Shown piece after piece: positions 48,631 through 59,650 of a stretch of 64,000 nucleotides of DNA. Numbering within the stretch: position 1 is the first letter of the stretch; every line of letters starts with the position of its first letter. The translations under genes were made by a program, and so were the position numbers. This DNA comes from Epiperipatus broadwayi (Eukaryota; Onychophora; Udeonychophora; Euonychophora; Peripatidae), in assembly GCA_028023455.1 (NCBI GenBank), contig JAQFVV010006502.1, forward strand, positions 496,001 through 560,000, read 5' to 3'. The notes under the pieces were generated by a model. The model searched no databases, had not been told where the DNA came from, and saw only the letters and a program-made list of their open reading frames with translations.

Positions 48631-49040
48631 AAAATTAAGAGTGTGCTAATAACTCTAAACAAGCTTTTTTTTTTTTTTTATTTATGATAAATGCTACTAC
48701 AAGAGAAGGCATTCAAATCATTTTTATCTTGGATTGTCCCCATCCCCAGACCGGTTTCGACCTATGGGTCTCTTCAGTGAGGAGTTGGGACATTAGATCT
48801 AAAAAACCAACTCAAGCAAAGCATTTATCTAAAAGATAATTGTTAGAAGAAGATCTGAAACTTTTAGACATCTACATGTCTTTAAAGTCAGCTCTCCAAC
48901 TGAAAAAATCATATGGGCCTGAACTTAATTCAGATACTCCATATATTAGTAGGCTAAGCTCTTTAATTTAGCTAAAGCCACAACAGCAAAATAATAATAG
49001 TAATAATAACAAGTCAGATGTCACATGACTTATATATAGC
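48631..49040 (-). mobile_element. Retrozyme-like unit, inverted copy
   Basis: Nearly one full monomer of the 422-bp family, circularly permuted: the junction GAGAGC/TGACTTTAAAG found between plus-strand monomers is present here internally, while the break point lies at the ACATATTTGTAAGTGC region. Circular permutation is what integration of a circular or concatemeric RNA copy would leave. It contains an intact hammerhead. Confidence 0.78.
48735..48793 (-). ncRNA. Type I hammerhead ribozyme
   Basis: On the minus strand: stem I 5' strand TGTCCCAACTCCTCA, core CTGAAGA, stem II GACC/GGTC with a CATA loop, GAAA, loopless palindromic stem III ACC/GGT, cleavage after GTC (between 48749 and 48748), then TGGGGATGGGGACA closing stem I in two helical blocks around a small internal loop. 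Every invariant core position matches (position 7 is variable by rule). Confidence 0.85.
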
Positions 49041-49138
49041 TGACTTTAAAGACATGTAGATGTCTAAAAGTTTCAGATCTTCTTCTAACAATTATCTTTT
49101 AGATAAATGCTTTGCTTGAGTTGGTTTTTTAGATCTAA

Positions 49139-49196
49139 GGTCCCAACTCCTCACTGAAGAGACCCATAGGTCGAAACCGGTCTGGGGATGGGGACA
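49139..49196 (+). ncRNA. Type I hammerhead ribozyme
   Basis: Core CTGAAGA 49154-49160, stem II GACC/GGTC with CATA loop, GAAA, stem III ACC/GGT without loop, GTC cleavage after 49182, and TGGGGATGGGGACA closing stem I. One stem I base differs from the other copies (GGTCCC in place of TGTCCC), at the distal end. Confidence 0.87.
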
Positions 49197-49560
49197 ATCC
49201 AAGATAAAAATGATTTGAATGCCTTCTCTTGTAGTAGCATTTATCATAATATAAAAAAAAGCTTGTTTAGAGTTATTAGCACACTCTTAATTTTACATAT
49301 TTGTAAGTGCAAGCTATATATAAGTCATGTGACATCTGACTTGTTATTATTACTATTATTATTTTGCTGTTGTGGCTTTAGCTAAATTAAAGAGCTTAGC
49401 CTACTAATATATGGAGTATCTGAATTAAGTTCAGGCCCATATGATTTTTTCAGTTGGAGAGCTGACTTTAAAGACATGTAGATGTCTAAAAGTTTCAGAT
49501 CTTTTTCTAACAATTATCTTTTAGATAAATGCTTTGCTTGAGTTGGTTTTTTAGATCTAA

Positions 49561-49618
49561 TGTCCCAACTCCTCACTGAAGAGACCCATAGGTCGAAACC
49601 GGTCTGGGGATGGGGACA
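49561..49618 (+). ncRNA. Type I hammerhead ribozyme
   Basis: Core CTGAAGA 49576-49582, cleavage after 49604. Stem I pairs TCCTCA with TGGGGA and TGTCCC with GGGACA; stem II and III as in the sister copy. The loopless three-pair stem III implies efficient cleavage only as a dimer or concatemer, as known for PLE and retrozyme hammerheads. Confidence 0.87.
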
Positions 49619-49780
49619 ATCCAAGATAAAAATGATTTGAATGCCTTCTCTTGTAGTAGCATTTATCATAAATAAAAAAAAAAAGCTTGTTTAGAGTTAT
49701 TAGCACACTCTTAATTTTACATATTTGTAAGTGCAAGCTATATATAAGTCATGTGACATCTGACTTGTTATTATTACTAT

Positions 49781-50458
49781 AATTACATTTTAGGAAATTT
49801 TTCTTTAATTAATCTATTATCTATCACTGACCGATGCTTTTAAATTTCAAAGACAAAAAGGGAACATAAGATTATTTTAACTTTTAATTAAATATTACAT
49901 CAGATTTTTTTAGAATTATTATTAAACGAAATTTAAACAAAGCAATAAATACGAACTTTATAATCCAAAATAAATGATTAAAATTATACAAAATTATATA
50001 AGTAAAAGAAATCTAAATTATATTATTTTATCCCTATTTATTGCCTTTAATTTGAGATCGAAATGTGTGTGTGTTTATGCTGAATTCTACATATATTTAT
50101 ACATTTTTAATATTGCTACACACACAACTCGATACCAAAAAGTTTAAATTTGGGCGGGATAGACCGGTCAGTGAGAGATGACAGAAAATGGTGAAACTTA
50201 AGATTCGAATATGAATCTTACTGTTTCAATATGTGCCTTTAGAACCTTTTTAGTAATCTTTGCCTTCTCATATTCTAAATTTGTAAATTGTTTTCTGTAT
50301 TGGCAATCATTATTCAGTGTGATGATGTTATGAACAAGGTTGGTTTATCCAAAGTCTAAAATCAAAATAATTTATAGAGGTAAGTCATAATATCTACAAT
50401 TGTTTTATTATTTTTACATTCTGATAGAATTCTAATTTTTTTTTTTATCTTTTATTAG
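49781..50458. other. AT-rich stretch, nothing assigned
   Basis: No repeat or gene recognised. If the exon at 50459 is real, this is intron sequence ending in a strong polypyrimidine tract. Confidence 0.45.
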
Positions 50459-50573
50459 GGAGAACATTTTTTCTTCCAGACGCCTTGAACTTTTTCAACT
50501 TTGGGGTGCAAGAAAAAATGAAGAATTGTTATCTTCCTATTACTGCAAGTTCTGAAGCTATGGATTATCTCAG
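50459..50573 (+). CDS. Candidate internal exon, unrecognised gene
   Basis: A long polypyrimidine tract and TTTTATTAG precede 50459, and CAG/gtaagat follows 50573, both near-ideal eukaryotic splice signals. Of the three plus frames only one is open across all 115 bp: it encodes RTFFLPDALNFFNFGVQ and EKMKNCYLPITASSEAMDYL. Base composition is less AT-rich than the flanks. The family is unknown and neighbouring exons were not found in this window, so a large-intron gene or a chance coincidence of splice signals are both possible. Confidence 0.4.
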
Positions 50574-51240
50574 GTAAGATCATTTTGTGAGGAATACAAA
50601 GAAATTATCACTGAAGATGTAATTTGAACTTTAGTTAATGATAAAGTAGAAATTACAAACAAACAATAAATTAATAATTATTTCAGATGTGAAAATTTCT
50701 TTTTTCCTTATTTTTTTATATAGTTATCACTATTTATCTTATGCTTATTGTTTTCCTTAGTTTTTCTAGTTTCTATCAATGTAAATTTTTTTGCTCTAAC
50801 ATTATTAAAACTGAAGTTATTGTGAAAATTGTGTCTCAGGTCAGTTTTTAAAAAAATTCAATATGGCGAATGACATTTAACTAGTTAAATATCACTTACA
50901 TAATTATAATATATATTGAGTTGGTATTTTCTGCCAGCTCATAGATGTGTATATACATATGTCTTTATTTTATTAAAATTGCATATTTGTTATATTAGTT
51001 TAAAATAAAAATATTTGAAATATTATTTTAAGTTTTTTTTTATTTATCATGAAGGAATCAACATTTCTTCAGTTTAATTATTTATTCAAATAAATTGAAT
51101 CAAGGTAAAAATAAGATATTGAGAGTTTTTTTTTTTTAGTAAAAGGGATTTTTTTCTTAATTCTAATTCTTGGAAAGATAAGGGTGATGAGAAGAAAAAA
51201 GATTACATTTTTATTGGGAATTAGATCTATTGTTGAAACC
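50574..51240. other. AT-rich stretch, nothing assigned
   Basis: Simple AT-rich sequence; would be intron if the upstream exon is real. Confidence 0.45.
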
Positions 51241-51390
51241 AATAAACATCACATGACCACCACTTCTTATGCTTGTGTATAACTGTTTTAAAACAGGCAA
51301 AACTTACTATACATATTGCCACACACAGCAAGCTAGAGTAACCAATGGATTCCAGAAGGCTTGTAAAAAAATACCCATCTAGTGCCTACT

Positions 51391-51440
51391 CATCCAATAT
51401 CCCCAGACTAGTTTCTGGCTTGTTGCCTTTGTCAGTGATC
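51391..51440 (-). ncRNA. Hammerhead-ribozyme-like motif
   Basis: On the minus strand: ATCA, CTGACAA core (G8 to A), stem II GGC/GCC around AACAA, GAAAC, ACTAGT, TC and TGGGGATA. Close to family consensus but with the catalytic G8 changed. Confidence 0.5.
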
Positions 51441-51969
51441 AATAAAGACCACGGGAATTGGCATCAGGAACTGGGAGCTCTTCTACTATAAAGTATGAAC
51501 TATAAGATTTTAAAAAGTAATTAAGAACTTTTGTCAATATTTAACAGGATTTTAATAATCTGCTACACAGAACTTTTAAAATGAACTCTTATTTTACTTA
51601 TTCAGATTTCAAAATCAGTTATTAATGTTAAAATTTTACATATTTGAGTTTGCTAATTTAATCATTTCCATTTTTTTATTAATATTTATTGACTAAATTA
51701 TATAAATGTTAAATTTAAGTCAGGCATGAATGGCTGCATAGATTTGTAAAGTTATATTAATTAATTAAGGAAGGGTTAATTTTAGGTTATTTGTTTCATA
51801 GCTAGATTGGGGTAATCGATTGGATATATTGGTGTAATTAGTAAATGTAGTATGAGATCCGCTACATGCAGGATCACATTATATGCCGCACTTGGGCAAA
51901 ATAAGTCCCATTTCTCACTGACCATCGGAAGCAGATGGTGTTCCCTGCTCCTTGGATCATCCCTTTAGC

Positions 51970-52275
51970 CTATGGATTGGGATAGTAAGACAGAAAACAC
52001 AGTCCCTTCTTATGGAGTTTTTTTATTGTTCTTTTCACCAGACAGATGTACCATTCCTGTACTGGATGAGATTCAATGTCTTCTATAACCATGCTGTTCA
52101 GATATGCATTCCTGACAGTATGGTATTGTGCTGTCATATTCATGCTGCATTTAATACATTGATATATCAGATAGATTGGCATTGGTTTGAATGCAAACTT
52201 TTGGCCTAAGGTTAAATAAGGGATAGAATATTTTCTTCTCAATTGCAATCTATGTAGTTTATTCATACTCAACAC
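51970..52275 (-). CDS. Unassigned open frame inside the palindrome centre
   Basis: The minus strand is open for 102 codons, with an acceptor-like TTTTATTAG a few bases upstream. The peptide is basic and ordinary in composition (LHRLQLRRKYSIPYLTLGQK near the N-terminus, HPVQEWYICLVKRTIKKLHK near the C-terminus). The plus strand is open over 85 codons of the same DNA (51952-52209). G+C is raised from about 51850 to 52270. No family recognised. It may be a terminal exon or a transposon fragment captured between the arms. Confidence 0.3.
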   Translation of the reverse strand: MLSMNKLHRLQLRRKYSIPYLTLGQKFAFKPMPIYLIYQCIKCSMNMTAQYHTVRNAYLNSMVIEDIESHPVQEWYICLVKRTIKKLHKKGLCFLSYYPNP

Positions 52276-52557
52276 TCTAATAAAATATTATTAAATTCAT
52301 CTGTGCGAATTGTTTAAAATAAAAATTTAAATTTAAAAATTAATAACCAATCTAAAATAATAAATTTTATTCCTCAATTTTATTTATATGTGCATTAATA
52401 AATGTTTGTCTGTTAATTACTGGCAGTGGCATATTTCATTTTTTTTAAATATTAATATATTTCTCTTAAGCAAGTTTTATATTAAATCTCTGCATCTCCA
52501 TGAGATAGAGGCATGTGCTGATGGTCAGAATAAAATATATATGTAAAAGTTAGATCT

Positions 52558-52606
52558 TAACTGTGACAAAGGCCACAAAACCAGAAACTAGTCTAGGGAT
52601 ATTGGA
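52558..52606 (+). ncRNA. Degenerate hammerhead-ribozyme-like motif
   Basis: TGACAAA in place of the CTGACGA core, GGC stem II with CACAAAA loop, intact GAAAC, ACTAGT palindrome and TC (52593) followed by TAGGGATA. First of two tandem units. Confidence 0.45.
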
Positions 52607-52680
52607 TGAGTAGGCACTAGATGGGGATTTTATGCACAAGCCTTCTGGCATCCATTGATCTAGATGCAGTGCTCTCAGAT

Positions 52681-52736
52681 CCAAGGCTCCTCACTGACGA
52701 AGGCCACAAGCCAGAAACTAGTCTGGGGATATAGGA
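52681..52736 (+). ncRNA. Hammerhead-ribozyme-like motif, best-preserved of its family
   Basis: CTCCTCA precedes core CTGACGA (52694-52700); stem II GGC/GCC with a CACAA loop; GAAAC; ACTAGT as palindromic stem III; cleavage after C at 52723; TGGGGATA pairs with the TCCTCA strand. The only deviation from a canonical hammerhead is an A-A apposition in place of the G-C pair at the base of stem II. The cleavage position is 130 bp after that of the upstream unit. Confidence 0.62.
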
Positions 52737-53209
52737 TGAGTAGGCACTAGATGAGGATTTTATGCACAAGCCTTCTGGCAATCCATTGATTACTCTAGTT
52801 TGCTGTGTGTGTGGCAATATGTATAGTGAGTTTTGCCTGTTTTATTGTCGAAACATCAGATATTGAAAGTATTTGGTAATTCATTATGCTAATTGATCTA
52901 GAATTTTTCACTAATTGAAAAAAAGATGATAAAAAAAAGCACAAAAGTTGGATGGTAAAAATGTCTAAAAATAAAATAACAGATGTGAATCTGGTTGTGA
53001 AAGAAAACAAAATGTATAACTTATGAAGTTCCCTTTTATTTAACTTGCTTGACATTCGAATTGGCTTGAACTTGTACTCATGAAGAGAAATTAAATATAA
53101 ATGAACAGCATCCAGAAAATGGTTTGGGCTAAAAGACCTCAGAACTTTCCCCTCAGGGAATTATGTCTCCTATCACCACCTGAAGCTATCTGTGTTAATG
53201 TCCACCAAG

Positions 53210-53345
53210 TGAAATAAGGATGTACAGAGCTAACTGAGGAAATAAAAAAAACCAATGGAACAATCCAAAGGATTCTCACCAGTCATCTCAAGAAATTCAA
53301 TATGAGAGCTGTAACCATCTGGAGACAGTTATACTACTGATTGAT
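53210..53345 (+). pseudogene. Possible mariner-like transposase helix-turn-helix remnant
   Basis: After an in-frame stop the plus strand reads CTELTEEIKKTNGTIQRIL then TSHLKKFNMRAVTIW. The pattern EL-EEI--T-G-IQ-IL---L---MR-V--W resembles the second helix-turn-helix of Tc1/mariner transposases. No catalytic domain follows and the match is short, so this is tentative. Confidence 0.35.
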
Positions 53346-56300
53346 CAGGGTAATTACAGACTTTTTTTTAAATAACTTTTTGTTAAATGTTGGTATAATC
53401 GATCTAGATTTAATTAGCTGTTAAAAGGTTTCAACAATAGAGTGTGAGTCTTTTAATGGGAATGTAATTTATTTTAACTTAATTGAAATGGGGGTGGGTA
53501 TGGTGTTTCCTCAAAATGTTCTGCTTGATATTAAAAGACAAATATGGGGGGTAGAGGGATTTAGTTCCGATAATGTTCCAATGATAAGCAAACATGGGAA
53601 TCTCATGTCAGAACCTGGTATATGTAAAAAGAATGCCCCAGTGGCTGTAAGCAAACAATGGACACATACACTGTCACTTAAGGTTAGAGTTTAATTATAT
53701 AACAAAAATGGTTGTGGGTTTAAATTGGTGTTTAATAAAGGCCCATTATTAATGTAAGTTGACTAAGGCACATGTATTTGGACAGGTCTCCAGAATAAAC
53801 CTGGATCTGTCATTCATAGAAGTTGTGCATTGTGTATTATCTCAGGAAGGCTATAAAATATTAATAATGAGTAGAATTTAAAATGAAAAAGAATTGGAAT
53901 CAAAATTCAGTTTGTATTTGTCTTTTATCAAAAGATTTGAGTCAGTTTTGAATGTTTCAACATTGGAAAAATATTGAGTGAAAAATTAATATAATAAAAG
54001 TTTATAACCATACTCGAGTATCTTTGTTTTAATTTTGTTTATTAGTTTACTAATTAAGTATCCATTTGGTTCAAATAAAGTCCAAGAAAGATTACATCTT
54101 AAAATGTATTTGATGATTGCTGTACATAAATAAATAATCACTATAATTGTTGAATGTTCTTCACCATCTGGTGCTAGGCTATATGCCCACGGCACCCTTG
54201 TATAGTCACCATATTTTTGTAATCTTTGGAAAATTGTGGACAGTGCCAAAATGTAGTGGCACAATATGATCAAGTAAAAATAAAAAAAACAATATTTTTT
54301 TTCTTTTTGAGTCTAAGTAGCAATCTTAATAAAATTCTAGAAAAACTAACTTGCTGCAAAGCATCACTAGCTGATAAAGTAAACACTATCACATTATGTA
54401 AATTTTACCACATAACTGAACTAAAATTCCAATATTAAGGATATAATATTAAACAGGAACCCATAACATATTTCAGCTAACTGAAATATTAATTTCACTC
54501 TAAATTATCAACAGTGTGGTCAAAGATATCCATATAAAGATCATAACTCCATGATTAGGATTCATTTTATTCTTGATATTTTGTTTAACATTTGAAGTGT
54601 TCTTAATTCATAAATTATATATATTATTGTTTTACTATTGTATATATATATACTATCTACTTTTATTATTTTTTAAAATTTTGATAATAATTTCATTTTA
54701 CCTTTTAGTTTCAGGATAAAAAATGTAGCAATATATAATGAAATATATATACTTTAAGTGAGTTAAATATGTGTCTGTGTATTATTTACAAATTTAAATT
54801 ATTGATAGATTAGTTAAATTAAATACACACAAATTTTGGCAAGAAAATTAAGTCTAAGGGAAGATTAATAGTCTTAAAGGAAACATTTTTAACATGTGTA
54901 AACAAATTAATTTTACATTGTAATAATATAGAAGTCAGTTTTATCTTTGAATCTTCATTTTCGAATATTTAACAAACTGTTAAGTCTGTATTTATTTTAT
55001 TTTCAATTTTAAACTGTTAATGGATCAAAAGAAAGAACGCAGTCATGGCAATTAAAATATTTTCTAGTCTTATTAAAAAAGGCGACTTGATAAGTTATCT
55101 TAATAGCTTCTAATTTATTATAAGAATGTTTGTTTAAACATTTCATTTACTAACAGTTCTTGTTATTAATGCTTTAATTTAAAAGATTAAATCAGATCAT
55201 TATAATATTTAAACAGCTCATTAAACGTATGGTATCAGTTTACATTTATAAATATAAGGTACAATTTCAATTTTAAAATAAAATAAAACAATTTGAAAAT
55301 AATAAATACTATTATTTTTTAATTTTATTACTAATATAAGTAAGTAAAAGTTTAAAAATATATTAAGCAACAACATGCATATAACATAATACAATAACTA
55401 GTAGGTATTATATTCAGGCTATTAAAAGAGTTGACTGATTGCAGATAGTGAAAATGTCTTTAAATATGAGAATTAATTGCAGTGTCTGACCAAGAATATA
55501 CGACTTATCTTGCATGATAAAATTTTTGTTCATCCAAAAAACTAGCTTCATTTTTGAATAATACCAATAGTCTCTTCTGATATTAATAATTTTAATTAGA
55601 CATTTATTAAATCAAAAATTATCCAAATATGAACAATATTTCTATAGTGTAATTTTCACTACACCCTTATGCAAGGTAGCGACTGTTTTCTATCTGCTTT
55701 AAACACCTTGTGGAGAGATGAATCATAAACATACGACCAAATACATGTGAAAAAGATCTATAATTCTCAATATGAACATTTTGTGCTAAATCAGCATCCA
55801 TCCATTGGCCCAGACCACACTTGCTTATACATATATGTATCATTATTCAGTATGTATATATAAATAGCAAATTATTACAATTTAATCAATCTGTGTTAAA
55901 TGTGCTGCCCTCACAACCTTTTCTGATTCTTCTGTTTTCTCATTCTTTTCAGTCACTTAAACAATTATAGGACTAAATCATTATAAGCTTACTATGTTTT
56001 CAATTATTTCTCTAGACTAACACTAACAATGGAATTGTGCATTTATAAAATTGTTTTCTTTTTTAATAAGTCCAACCTTTTATTCACACAATTCTTTTTT
56101 GTATAAATCTTGTGTGCTGAGAAAATAAAACAGCAGGTTTAATAGACTAAGTGTTTTTAGTTGGGTGTTCACCACAAAGCAGCATAATTATTAATGAGTC
56201 ATAATGAAAGCATTTTAATGCAAAAAAGAATATATGTTTAAACAGTCTATTTTGGGGACTCTCCTTTCCTAGTACAAAAGTATAAGGCAATTAATAAGAT

Positions 56301-57559
56301 GGACTAAAATGGTTTGCTTCAAACAATCTGGTTAGCTTGCATTGTTAGGTAGTTCAATCATTAAATTGGTAGAAATTAGTGTACAATTGTAATGTTAATT
56401 GTGGCAAAATATAAAATAGTGAGAATAATTTTTTTAAAAAAATATATGTATATGGAAGATGCAAAGTTTAATAATACAGACTATTCATGACCTAAATGGT
56501 AAATAACTCTTCTATCTGAAGAGCTATTAAGATAACTGCTTGTCTTAAATGCATTTTCCAGAGGAAAAAAGTTTAATAGCTACAAATTTCTTGAAAACAA
56601 AATCATCTTGTGAAAGTAGATTGTATAGCTCTGGATTCACTATGAGACATAAATTGGTAACTGAAAATAATAAGAACATAGTCTAAACAATGCTCTTATT
56701 CATTAATAAAATTGTAATATTACATTGAAATGAATGTATGTATATACTTCAACAACTGTGTTTTATCACAGTTAATTTTTAATACATTGAAATGCTGTTT
56801 TATTTACTATCCCACTTCACCTAGTATGCCACATATTACTATTTTTTATCAGTTCAAATCCTACCAAGTACACATATATTAACTCAACATGATATTAAAT
56901 AATGTATATAAAGAGTATTTGCATGTACGTATGCATATTACATATACATGTATTGTAATAATTATATGCATATATTTGAAGCACAGGGTATGAAAACTTA
57001 TTAAATTAAAGAAATTAAAATAATTTGGGTGGGCATTGATATATGTGTGGAACTACCTACATATATGTGAAGGAAATATTAATGCAGTAGATTTAAAACC
57101 ATTACCAATCTTTAAATTAATATAGATTTGAATTTATAAGTTAAAAAAAACAGTTCTTTATTTACTTGCATTTGCATATAAATTTCAGTTTCTAGAGGGG
57201 TTTTTCACATATGTATAGTAAAATATTTACCGTGCTTAAATCTGTTTTTTAGAAAAAGTTGAAATTCTTGGAAAGACCTTGATCAGCAATTAAAAAGAAA
57301 TAAGATTGAAATTCTATATGAGATTTTAATAAAAATAAACTAAGAACAATGTTTGAACTGACAATAATACTAGTTAACAAAGAAGGAGGCCAAAGTTTTT
57401 GTTATTTTATAGATTTTGGACTCCAGACAAAACTATAATTAATCTTCAAAAATTTTGTAAACATATTTTATAGCTGATAGGGGGAGGTAGTCAGAGCTTG
57501 TATAAAACTCTCAAGGTTTGTAATCAAAGTTCAGTTTTTATTCTATATATATTGTAAAT
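53346..57559. other. AT-rich stretch, nothing firmly assigned
   Basis: About 4.2 kb without recognised elements. A less AT-rich patch at 53480-53850 is open for 68 codons on the plus strand, and 53986-54273 is open for 95 codons on the minus strand; neither resembles a known domain nor shows supporting splice sites. Confidence 0.5.
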
Positions 57560-59650
57560 GTTGCCAGTCAAAGGCTTGACTAGAAAAATGGAGTTTGGTG
57601 ACTAAAAAGACCAGTTGCTGTCTGCCTTGCAGGGACAGGTCTAACAGTTATGGACAGGGTGTAAACAAGATACCAGCCCAGAAGAAGAAGAGGAACCAGA
57701 TCAACCATTGATAGCAGTGCTGGATGCCATGGAAAAGACTCACCAAGGAAGAGATCAGTAACATTCAACCACAAAGCTCTTTGACTAAATTTATTAATAA
57801 ATATCTAAAACTCTAAACTAGCTAATCCATAAGGTGCCCAAACTATTGAATCTGTTTTAAAGAATTAAAAGTTAATTTAAATCTATAAAAATATAATTTA
57901 AACTTTTCAAAAAGATATCTGTAAACTTGCTATTTACTAAATTAAATTCTGAAACTTTAAATGCTTGTTAAATAATAACTTATACAGTTATTATTTTATT
58001 ACTTACTCATCTGCGGTCATGCCTTCTTATTTGTTTTATATATGTTTATTTGATAATTTATGCTTTGCCCAATTTAGAAAGGAGATTGATTCTAGGAATA
58101 AAATTTGTAGGAGAGATGATTAGAGGCTCTCTCATAATTAAGTAGTGTTGCTCTTTAGCATACACATATAAATCTCTGCTCTGAAAACCTAGATATATTC
58201 ATTAAGCTACTACGTTTAGCTTATTATTATTATTGCTATTAATATTAGGTTTGCACATTAATAAATAATTAGTTCATAAATGCAAGAATGAGTTATAAAG
58301 CATATTATACATCTTTCTTAAGTCCCAGATATGCTTTATCCCTCTTTTTAAGTTATAGTATAAACTATGCAGATTTATCACTAAATTGGATTACTTTAAA
58401 TACCCTTTAGCATGTTTTAAGAATGCTAATTCATGAACTGGCATAGGGTTGTTTCATGGAATGAACCTATAAAATTGTGTACATTAAATTTAATTAATAC
58501 TTATAATAGTTAGTGTGGTGAATGTGTCTTTAGGAAGCGCATACACACATTTATAGTTTGCTGTATGTTTTTTTGTATAAACGAGCTTCTGGCTTTAATG
58601 GCCATCCCATTATTTAGTTCAGACAGCTCTTCTCTAGAAGTGGAATATGAGTGTACAGACTGATTTATAAGCTGCTCCACCACCAAACTATGAGATTAAT
58701 TTATTCACAGCAAATCGTACAGTGCAAGGGAACAGTACTTGGTACTGAATTCCCGATTAACTACACATTCAAGATGCACATCTTTAGTAGTATATATAAC
58801 ACTGTAAACTGAAATCATACTACAAAGTTCCAGTTCATCCCTTCAAAATGTTAAGAATAGTTCAGAATTGATCTGAATCAGTAGTCTAATTATATATAAA
58901 TAATCGGTATAGTGAGCACATTAATGCTCAATATGTATTGATATATATATATATATATATATATATCAATACATATTGAGCATATATAGCACGCTCTTAA
59001 TTTTATATATATATATATATATTATTGATTATTCTTGCATATTTAACCCTAGCACCCCTTTAGGAAGAGCATAGTATAAATAAGGCATGTTGATTATAAA
59101 TGAATGATATTAAAATTGTTAATAAACTCATCTTATAATAAATAAGTCATTTTTAAATGTATAATAATGAGATCCTGTATCTACTCACTCACCACTATTG
59201 TAAACACCTGTGGGTAAAATCCATGCACTTATTATCAATAATCTTTGTTAAATGAATTTGTTTAATTAAATTATGTTAAATTATAATTTTGTGTAGCATC
59301 TTTTTCAAATCTTCTGCAATTACCTCCATCTCTCACTAATTTAGTTTATATGCCATTATAATATGAATATGCATCATCTAATTAGCCATAGACATGAGTG
59401 TTTAGTTATGTATATAGTGATTTAGTCATTTATTTCCTGAGTCTCTTGCTCCACCTTTTGCTACTGCCAGCACATGAACTAAAAGTGTCTGAGTGTAGCC
59501 TCATATGTCATTCATAGAGTAGTAAATCTTGGAGAATTGGTGAAGGAGATGAGGTGTGATCAGATTCGATTCTCAAACCTTCATCTAGATCAGCCTTGGT
59601 ATAATTTGCCAAAATTCTGGATTTTGCTGCATGAATGTTACAACATCAAT
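57560..59650 (+). repeat. ~2-kb dispersed repeat, copy B
   Basis: Colinear with 19190-21300 in the same orientation (see that entry for matching blocks). Additional pair: GAGTGTAGCCTCATATGTCATTCATAGAGTA near 59490 here corresponds to GAGTGTAACCTCGTAAATATC and CATAGGGTA near 21114, given here only in part. Contains a later palindromic (TA)n insertion at 58924-58984. Confidence 0.6.
58924..58984. repeat. Perfect hairpin around a (TA)n tract
   Basis: TGCTCAATATGTATTGATAT is followed by TA repeats and then its exact reverse complement. Such a structure would extrude readily as a cruciform. Confidence 0.85.

Larger units (their letters stand above)
49041..49780 (+). mobile_element. Retrozyme-like tandem dimer, 422-bp monomer
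   Basis: TGACTTTAAAGACATG starts at 49041 and again at 49463, a period of 422 bp. The first monomer is complete; the second runs to about 49780 and is truncated. The two are almost identical over the shared length (for example AAGGTCCC versus AATGTCCC just before the ribozyme). Each carries one hammerhead, with cleavage sites 422 bp apart. There is no open frame of interest; the 65-codon frame at 49188-49385 overlaps the ribozyme and is not conserved between copies as a protein. Tandem non-coding monomers each holding a type I hammerhead define retrozymes, which spread through self-cleaved circular RNA and need reverse transcriptase in trans. Confidence 0.82.
51241..52850. repeat. Composite hammerhead palindrome with 1.1-kb centre (copy 5)
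   Basis: Left arm 51241-51445 and right arm about 52555-52850 are inverted copies; the TACTATACATATTGCCACACAC end is mirrored at 52800-52830. Unlike the other palindromes the centre (51446-52550) is long and contains unrelated, partly coding-like sequence. The right arm holds two tandem hammerhead units. Confidence 0.7.

Noticed and set aside
48631-49780. CRISPR-like array
   Set aside because: Repeats are 422 bp, inverted and direct, in a eukaryotic context; there are no short spacers.
53986-54273. 95-codon minus-strand frame with a stretch resembling an exon
   Set aside because: No recognisable domain and no convincing acceptor or donor; judged a chance frame.
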